From assembly GCA_004525465.1 (NCBI GenBank), contig SPCN01000004.1, forward strand, positions 1 through 27,995: a stretch of DNA of 27,995 nt, written 5' to 3'. Origin of the DNA: Chrysiogenales bacterium. GTDB lineage: Bacteria > Acidobacteriota > Aminicenantia > UBA2199. Below are positions 23,448 to 27,995 of the stretch, one piece after another; position 1 is the first letter of the stretch, and each line of letters starts with the position of its first letter. Made by a program: the position numbers and the translations under genes. Under the pieces are notes generated by a model that worked only from the letters and a program-made list of their open reading frames with translations, made no database searches and had not been told where the DNA came from.

Positions 23448-24149
23448 ATGAAATTGAGAGTACTGGTTCTGACGCTTTCGCTTCTGGGCCTCGGACTGTG
23501 CGCCGAGGAGCCGGCCGTGCCGGATACCGCCGTGATGACAACCATTGCCCAGGCACCGTCCGTCGCCTTGGTCGCCGCGCCGGAGGCAGCCGTCACCCCT
23601 TCCACGGAGGTCGCCGCCCCGGCGGGGGAGCAGGCCCAGCTGAAGGACGGCTACGCCCTGCTCAATGGGTTGCTCACTCTTTTCGAGAACATCCCGATCC
23701 CGATCGTCAAAGTGAAGAAGACCCCCGAGACCGAGGCCAGGATGAGCCCCGGCCTGGTCGAGGTCGACAAGCGGCTGTCACAGCTGGGTGTGGACTCAAA
23801 GGCTGCCCTGGAGGCCGGCCTGATCGATAAGATCTTCTTCTACCGCTACCGGCGCCTGCTGATGCACTACAAGCTGATCATCATGCCGGTCGTCCGCGGC
23901 GAGCTGCTCAAGGAGCTGTTCCAGCGGGCCTTCGACGACTTCACCTGGAACGTCACCTATGAGCACTGGAGCTGGGAGGACAATGACGGCATCGCCAAGA
24001 TGGCGGCGGCCACGGAGGAGGAGTTCGTGCAGATGATGATCTACCTCGACACACGCCAGAAGCGCGAGGAGCTCAAGAAGAAGATCGGCAAGCGTATGCT
24101 GCCCCCTCCGCCGGCCAGGAAGAAATCCGAGGAAAAGAAGCCGGAATAA
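23448..24149 (+). CDS. Exported protein of unknown function in the sigma cassette, 233 aa
   Basis: An AAGGAGG site precedes the ATG, which lies one base after the stop of the candidate anti-sigma gene, so the three genes form one transcript. An N-terminal signal sequence (MKLRVLVLTLSLLGLGLCAEE) is cleaved probably after the LCA; the cysteine lacks a good lipobox. A low-complexity Ala/Pro/Val region follows to about residue 65. A helical, charged domain (about 85-215) then contains FFYRYRRLLMHYKLIIMPVVRGELLKELF and NVTYEHWSWEDNDG, and the tail is Lys/Pro/Glu-rich. I recognise no family. It may be the periplasmic partner or signal receptor of the sigma pair; this is inferred from operon position only. 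Confidence 0.85.
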   Translation: MKLRVLVLTLSLLGLGLCAEEPAVPDTAVMTTIAQAPSVALVAAPEAAVTPSTEVAAPAGEQAQLKDGYALLNGLLTLFENIPIPIVKVKKTPETEARMSPGLVEVDKRLSQLGVDSKAALEAGLIDKIFFYRYRRLLMHYKLIIMPVVRGELLKELFQRAFDDFTWNVTYEHWSWEDNDGIAKMAAATEEEFVQMMIYLDTRQKREELKKKIGKRMLPPPPARKKSEEKKPE

Positions 24150-24183
24150 CGGCAGAAATTCATCTTTCCCCACTTTTTGAACA

Positions 24184-24224
24184 GAAACCCGCCGCTGCTC
24201 CAAGAGCTGGGCGGGTTTCTTTTT
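24184..24224 (+). terminator. Rho-independent terminator of the sigma cassette
   Basis: GAAACCCGCC (24184-24193) pairs perfectly with GGCGGGTTTC (24210-24219) around a 16-base loop and is followed by five T residues. It stands 35 bases after the stop of the exported protein gene and closes the three-gene unit. The opposite strand has no comparable T-tract. Confidence 0.93.
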
Positions 24225-24268
24225 GAATGTGAGCCGATTTCAGGGGAAACAGGTTTTAACTATTTGTT

Positions 24269-24478
24269 TTAGTCGATGGCGACCATGACCGAGGAGGCCT
24301 TGATCACTGCATAGGCGGTCTTGCCCTTTTTGAGATTCAGGTGCGCCGCCGAATTCCTGGAGATCATGGAAACGACTTTCATGCCGCCGGGGAGTTCGAT
24401 GATGACTTCGGTGTTGACGTTGCCCGGGTTGATCTCCGCAATTTTGCCCTTGAACACATTTCTGGCGCTGATCTTCAT
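24269..24478 (-). CDS. Molbindin-like TOBE-domain protein, 69 aa
   Basis: This is a single Mop/TOBE domain of typical stand-alone size. It begins MKISARNVFKGKIAEINPGNVNTEV and continues with VIIELPGGMKVVSMISRNSAAHLNLKKGKTAYAVIKASSVMV, the standard molybdopterin/molybdate-binding fold order. Proteins of this type oligomerise and bind molybdate or tungstate in the cytoplasm, for storage or homeostasis. The start at 24478 follows GGGAGG by 7 bases; an extended frame to 24604 has no support. A possible extended -10 (TGGTATACT, minus strand, 24533-24541) lies about 55 bases upstream. No other molybdenum genes are in the window, so its pathway context is not visible. Confidence 0.9.
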   Translation of the reverse strand: MKISARNVFKGKIAEINPGNVNTEVIIELPGGMKVVSMISRNSAAHLNLKKGKTAYAVIKASSVMVAID

Positions 24479-24650
24479 TCTTGCCTCCCTTGATGTAATG
24501 CGGCCGTGGCAGGGCCGATTCTCTCTATATATAGTATACCATTTTTGAAAATTTAAATAAAACGGCTGACAAAACTTTTTGGCCGCGGGCAGGGTCTTTG
24601 TCACGCCGGCAAGGCCGGGAAAGACAAATAAAATATCGGGATTTTATTGG

Positions 24651-24722
24651 TCAGCGCCAGGCGCCCAGGATGAAACCGGCGATAATGAACTGCAGGGAGC
24701 GGTAGCCGGCGTTGATCAGCGA
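24651..24722 (-). pseudogene. C-terminal remnant of a small membrane protein
   Basis: Between the TOBE and LytTR genes a 23-codon stretch reads SLINAGYRSLQFIIAGFILG then AWR and a TGA stop. It looks like the last helix of a real membrane protein but has an in-frame TGA directly upstream (24723-24725) and no start codon. The rest of 24479-24813 holds no complete gene. I take it as debris of a deleted gene; the family is not identified. Confidence 0.35.
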
Positions 24723-24732
24723 TCAGTCTTAT

Positions 24733-24816
24733 TGAAACGCAATCATGGCTTCGCCAACCAAGTTTTTAATAAACAAATACTTTTTTTGATCAATTTTTGC
24801 CGAAAAATGCGTTTCA
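24733..24816. repeat. 84-bp AT-rich segment bounded by 9-bp inverted repeats
   Basis: TGAAACGCA at 24733-24741 and TGCGTTTCA at 24808-24816 are perfect inverted arms flanking an AT-rich interior with runs of T and A. The right arm contains the stop codon of the LytTR gene. The left arm begins just where the coding remnant at 24651-24722 breaks off. It could be a tiny non-autonomous insertion or a recombination scar. Confidence 0.35.
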
Positions 24817-25167
24817 GGAGGCCAGGACCCGCTGCAGGTTATGGCGGAACTTGCGGCCCCAAATCCAGCATTTGCCGCAATCCATGACCACTTCATAATG
24901 GTAGGCGTCGTCGTAGCGCAGTTCTTTGATGCGGTCGATGTTGACCATGGCCGAGCGGTTGATGCGGATCACTCTGCTGTTCTGCAATTTTTCTTCAATG
25001 GCAGCCATCGACTGCCGCAGCAGGAACAATTCCCCGCCGCTTTGGATCCTGATGTAATTGCGGACCGCCTCGATGCACTCGATCTCTTCAGGCTTTAGGA
25101 AAATGAATTTTTTGCCGCTCTTGACGGGAATGCGTCCCATTGTCGGCCAGCTTGCTTCTTGTTCCAT
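24814..25167 (-). CDS. LytTR DNA-binding domain protein without a receiver, about 117 aa
   Basis: The protein is essentially one LytTR domain: GRIPVKSGKKFIFLKPEEIECIEAVRNYIRI, FLLRQSMAAIEEKL, RVIRINRSAMVNIDRIKEL and a C-terminal strand pair ending RKFRHNLQRVLAS. LytTR domains bind DNA through beta-strand loops. Most occur behind a receiver domain, which is absent here; the upstream frame gives only about 14 unlike residues before non-coding DNA. The ATG at 25167 is the first plausible start but lacks a clear ribosome site; TTG at 25209 and ATG at 25140 are alternatives. It could be a free-standing regulator or a regulator that lost its receiver. No kinase gene is adjacent. Confidence 0.82.
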   Translation of the reverse strand: MEQEASWPTMGRIPVKSGKKFIFLKPEEIECIEAVRNYIRIQSGGELFLLRQSMAAIEEKLQNSRVIRINRSAMVNIDRIKELRYDDAYHYEVVMDCGKCWIWGRKFRHNLQRVLAS

Positions 25168-25264
25168 AGCCAAGTTATGTGTTGAAAACGGGCGCCGCAC
25201 CACCAACAAAAGTTACATTTCTGCAAATGGGAAGAAAGTATGAGCGAAGTCCGGCTGCCGGCGG

Positions 25265-26221
25265 TCAGCCGACCAGGACGCGTATCACCATCACCCAGAG
25301 CGGCAGAGTAACAAAGGAGAGTAGGGTGGAACCGGCGATTACGCCCGAAAGCAGCTCCTCGTCCAGAGGGACATATTCACTGAAGAATGTGGTCATGGTT
25401 GCGGTGGGCATCACCGCCTGCAGCAGAATCACCTGGCGGCTCAACACATCCACATTGAAAAAAAGACGCATTACGGCCAGGGTCATGATCCCCAGGGCGA
25501 AGCCGCCGACCAAGCGGAAAAAAGATGCGGCCAGCACCAGGCGCAGTCGGGCGGCGGGCATGAACAAGCGCAGGTTCTGGCCGATGGCGAAAAGGATCAT
25601 GGGTATGGCCAGGGCAGCGAATTGGCCGATGAAACGGTCCAGCGTTTCCGGAACACGTATGCGGCTGATGTTTAAGGCCAGGGCCGTAGCGGCCGTGGCA
25701 ATCGGAACTCCGGCATGGCGGACCATGATCTCCAGGAATCCCCCTCTCTCGTCTTTTCCACTGCCGTTGTCAAAGCGGCGGCGCAAAAAAAATCCGCAGG
25801 TCAGGAAAACCGGCCAGAATAGCATGGAAAAAAATACGGCCCGGGTCAGGGCCCGGCCGCCGAAAAAAGAGACGATCACGCCCCAACCCAGGAAGGCGTA
25901 GTTGCCGGCGAAGACGGCGAAAGCGAAAGTCAGCCGCTGTTTTTCCCCGGCAGCAACCAGTGGGGATACCAGGCGCGCGGCCAAGGTATACAAAGCGGTC
26001 AGCAACGTGAAGGCCAGCACCATGGGCAATGCCTGCTGCAGGCTTTCGACGTCGGCCCGGTACAGGTTCTGGAAGATCAGGAAAGGAACGGCGACGCGCA
26101 TGACGAACTTGCGCAAGGCGGCAATTTCATTTTCCTGGAAAAGCCGGAGCCGCTTCAGCAGGTAGCCCAGGGCGATCGGCAGTATGATGGCCAGCATGGT
26201 CTGGAGCATTGGCAAGTTCAT
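25265..26221 (-). CDS. AEC-family (auxin efflux carrier-like) transporter, 318 aa
   Basis: This is an inner-membrane permease of the AEC/malonate-transporter family with about ten hydrophobic helices and the usual length. It starts MNLPMLQTMLAIILPIALGYLLKRL and has the family's central break region (FAVFAGNYAFLGWGVIVSFFGG) and the C-terminal VILLQAVMPTATMTTFFSEY motif, where AEC proteins carry a conserved MP-containing segment. Bacterial members export or exchange carboxylates and related anions; the substrate here is unknown. The ATG at 26221 is two bases after the stop of the metallo-beta-lactamase-fold gene, so the two are translationally coupled. A TTG at 26257 would overlap that gene and is not preferred. 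Confidence 0.92.
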   Translation of the reverse strand: MNLPMLQTMLAIILPIALGYLLKRLRLFQENEIAALRKFVMRVAVPFLIFQNLYRADVESLQQALPMVLAFTLLTALYTLAARLVSPLVAAGEKQRLTFAFAVFAGNYAFLGWGVIVSFFGGRALTRAVFFSMLFWPVFLTCGFFLRRRFDNGSGKDERGGFLEIMVRHAGVPIATAATALALNISRIRVPETLDRFIGQFAALAIPMILFAIGQNLRLFMPAARLRLVLAASFFRLVGGFALGIMTLAVMRLFFNVDVLSRQVILLQAVMPTATMTTFFSEYVPLDEELLSGVIAGSTLLSFVTLPLWVMVIRVLVG

Positions 26222-26223
26222 CT

Positions 26224-27183
26224 TCAGGGATGCCGGTCCAGCGGATATTCCTTCCAAACGATCTCCAGGTTGGCAAGATGGCCGGCCAGGTTCTTTTTTA
26301 ACTCCGGGAATGGCGCGATGGCATCTGCTGCCTGCAACTCCTCCAGTGTCCTGCCGGCCAGGCGGAATTTCCGGACCCTCGCCTTCAATATTTTAAGATA
26401 ATTCAGGGCGGGTCGCAGGTCGGGATCGGCTATAGGCTGGTAGTGACCGGCGAGAATAAATTTCAGCGGCTTGCCGCCGGCCAGGATATCCTCCAGGCTG
26501 CCGATCAATTTGTCTAAATCGATCCCCTCTCTCAGAATCGGGAGCTCTTGGCCGTTGAATTCCCGGCGTGTGAAAAGCAGTCCCAATTCGGGAATGAAGA
26601 TCGTCAGGTTGCTGCGGGTGTGCAGTCCCGGGACGTGATAGAGCTTGCAGGTCAGATCTCCGCTCGCGAAGGTTTCCCGGTCGCCCACAAGGTGAGCCGG
26701 CGGGGTCAGCTGAAAATCCTTTTCAATATCTTTTCGGACTGAGTCTTTGTACCTCTTTGCCGGCTCAAGCTCTTTGAGCGATCCTGTATACTCGAGCGCT
26801 TGGGCGCGGGATGCGGGAGAGGAATACTCTTTTATCATATCTGTTACGCAATATTCATGGCCGAAGATCAAGGCCCCGACGAACACCTGGTTGCCGAAGC
26901 TATGGTCCCAGTGGTGATGGGTATTGATCACATGGGACACGGGCTTGTGGAAGCGCTGCTCTATAATCCCCCGGGCTTTTTCAGCGGCCCGGGGTGATGA
27001 CCAGGTGTCGACCATGATCAGCGACGGACCGGCGTCAATGACAGTCAGGTTGTCGTTCCAGGGTCCGCGCTGCAGGACCAGCACGCGGTTGCAGGGAATG
27101 ATTTCCCGGATCTCCTCCTCGGCCGGCGCGATCACTGCAGTCAGGGCGAAAATGGCCATGAAACAAAAAAAACGCTTGGACAT
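26224..27183 (-). CDS. Secreted metallo-beta-lactamase-fold protein, about 319 aa
   Basis: A signal peptide (MSKRFFCFMAIFALTAVIAPA) leads to an MBL-fold domain. The first metal motif is complete: HHHWDH at residues 89-94. A later ligand histidine is seen in VPGLHTRSN, and the last in FILAGHYQPI. The position that normally holds the bridging aspartate (LFTGD in relatives) reads LFTRREF, so one zinc ligand appears to be lost. The C-terminal 60 residues are helical. The substrate is unknown. A TATAAT -10 at 27220-27225 (minus strand) fits the ATG at 27183; an ATG at 27210 is possible, and neither has a ribosome site. It is coupled to the AEC transporter downstream, suggesting that a product of hydrolysis may be transported. 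Confidence 0.88.
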   Translation of the reverse strand: MSKRFFCFMAIFALTAVIAPAEEEIREIIPCNRVLVLQRGPWNDNLTVIDAGPSLIMVDTWSSPRAAEKARGIIEQRFHKPVSHVINTHHHWDHSFGNQVFVGALIFGHEYCVTDMIKEYSSPASRAQALEYTGSLKELEPAKRYKDSVRKDIEKDFQLTPPAHLVGDRETFASGDLTCKLYHVPGLHTRSNLTIFIPELGLLFTRREFNGQELPILREGIDLDKLIGSLEDILAGGKPLKFILAGHYQPIADPDLRPALNYLKILKARVRKFRLAGRTLEELQAADAIAPFPELKKNLAGHLANLEIVWKEYPLDRHP

Positions 27184-27259
27184 CAGAAAATTATATCGCT
27201 TTTTTGTCATGATGCAATGATTATAAAATAAAAATCGCAAAAGATGAATTTATAAAAAA

Positions 27260-27995
27260 TTACTCGGTTTTTGGATTGGCGTCGATGGTGCCGTCGTCGT
27301 AACGGCCTTCGAGGCCGGTCACCCGGCCGTCTTTTTTGACGATCTTCAGCCGGAAATATTCGATCTCCTCGAAGCGGAAATAGTCCTCGTTCATGGGGAT
27401 CATCTTCATTTTGGCTCCGTTCTCCCTTTGGTAGAACAGGCTGCCGTTCTCGAAGGTGATTTTCCGGGGACCGTAATCTCCGGCGTAGGATTTCAGTGTT
27501 TCCTCGGTAAATACGGCCGGGTGCAATTCGGCTTGCAGTCCGTCCAGCGCCCACTGGTAGGTGGATTTGATGCGTTCATCCTTTTCCTTGGCCGCCAGTT
27601 TTTCCAGGGCCAAGTTCCGGGCTTTGGCCAGGGCCCGGGCGGCCGGCACCTTGACGTCGGGTTCGATGCCCGTCCCTTCCCAGTTGCTTTTGCTGATCGG
27701 GTTGACGGCCCGGGCAAAGGGCACGCCGATGCCGAAATTGTCGTTGAGGATTTCCATGCGCACCGGGTGGGCGCCGCCGCCGGTGGTTTCACCGACGATG
27801 GTGGCCCGCTTCATGTTCTTGAGGTTGTAGGTGAATTCTTCGGCCCCGGAGAACGTGTAGCGGCTGGTCAGCACATAGAGGTCGGTTTCGGCCAGCTTGC
27901 TGCCGGGGACATAGGGCAGGGTCCAAAATTGTTCGGTCTTTTCGTCCATGCGGTAATAAAAGGAATTCAGATGCCGGGGCTCTCCTGAAAAGAAA
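27260..27995 (-). CDS. S41-family (C-terminal-processing-like) peptidase, N-terminus beyond window
   Basis: The frame is open to the right edge and ends at a TAA at 27260, giving about 244 residues of the C-terminal half. The protease core is recognisable: LYVLTSRYTFSGAEEFTYNLKNMKRATIVGETTGGGAHP, with the nucleophile serine in TFSGAEEF as in tricorn/S41 relatives, followed by NPISKSNWEGTGIEPDVKVPA, the usual segment after the core. A C-terminal beta-rich extension (YAGDYGPRKITFENGSLFYQ, IVKKDGRVTGLEGRYDDG) resembles the accessory domain of many secreted S41 peptidases. The catalytic lysine segment, PDZ region and signal peptide would lie upstream. The gene is followed by the MBL-fold gene after about 75 bases, in the same direction. 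Confidence 0.92.
   Translation of the reverse strand, partial: FFSGEPRHLNSFYYRMDEKTEQFWTLPYVPGSKLAETDLYVLTSRYTFSGAEEFTYNLKNMKRATIVGETTGGGAHPVRMEILNDNFGIGVPFARAVNPISKSNWEGTGIEPDVKVPAARALAKARNLALEKLAAKEKDERIKSTYQWALDGLQAELHPAVFTEETLKSYAGDYGPRKITFENGSLFYQRENGAKMKMIPMNEDYFRFEEIEYFRLKIVKKDGRVTGLEGRYDDGTIDANPKTE

Noticed and set aside
24605..24650. GCCGG-rich short repeats next to the TOBE gene, considered as a hairpin or repeat element
   Set aside because: Arms are only four or five bases with no T-tract and no second copy seen in the window.

Overview
The window is 28 kb of chromosomal-looking DNA from a Gram-negative-type bacterium. The gene families fit an Acidobacteriota/Aminicenantes-like lineage: rows of about 800-residue MacB/FtsX-like permeases, a sigma-54 response regulator with a HEIMN-type kinase, a 14-blade propeller sensor, a FecR-type secreted protein and a LytTR protein. 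The phylum is an inference from gene content. No rRNA, tRNA, CRISPR array or insertion sequence was seen.

Positions 1-12060 (minus strand) hold two transport operons. Operon A (12060 to 7192) carries two FtsX/MacB-like permeases and no ATPase. Operon B (6905 to beyond position 1) carries a HlyD/MacA-like adaptor, a MacB/LolD-type ATPase, an easily missed 49-residue single-pass membrane protein, a complete permease and a second permease cut by the window edge. Each operon is preceded by a textbook -24/-12 sigma-54 promoter and, about 100-145 bp further upstream, by the same pair of palindromes (TGTCCGCTGGYGGAACA and TGTCCGTTTYCGGACA) at identical centre-to-centre spacing. Divergent from operon A, at 12553-15303, lie an NtrC-type sigma-54 activator and its membrane histidine kinase. 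The layout reads as one regulon: the kinase senses an envelope signal, the regulator binds the twin palindromes, and both permease operons are switched on through sigma-54.

Positions 15414-20248 hold a divergent pair: a minus-strand periplasmic-sensing diguanylate cyclase (14 propeller repeats, Y_Y_Y domain, one membrane helix, intact GGDEF and I-site) with a sigma-70-like promoter, and a plus-strand exported FecR/DUF6600-like protein with its own sigma-54-like promoter. Positions 20351-22238 hold a sodium:solute symporter and a PpnP-type nucleoside phosphorylase, both on the minus strand.

Positions 22375-24224 form a compact plus-strand cassette: an ECF-like sigma factor, an overlapping single-pass membrane protein (candidate anti-sigma factor), an exported protein of unknown function, and a strong intrinsic terminator. 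The rest is on the minus strand: a molbindin-like TOBE protein, a degraded fragment beside an inverted repeat, a LytTR DNA-binding protein without a receiver, an AEC transporter coupled to a secreted metallo-beta-lactamase-fold protein, and the C-terminal part of an S41 peptidase cut by the right edge.
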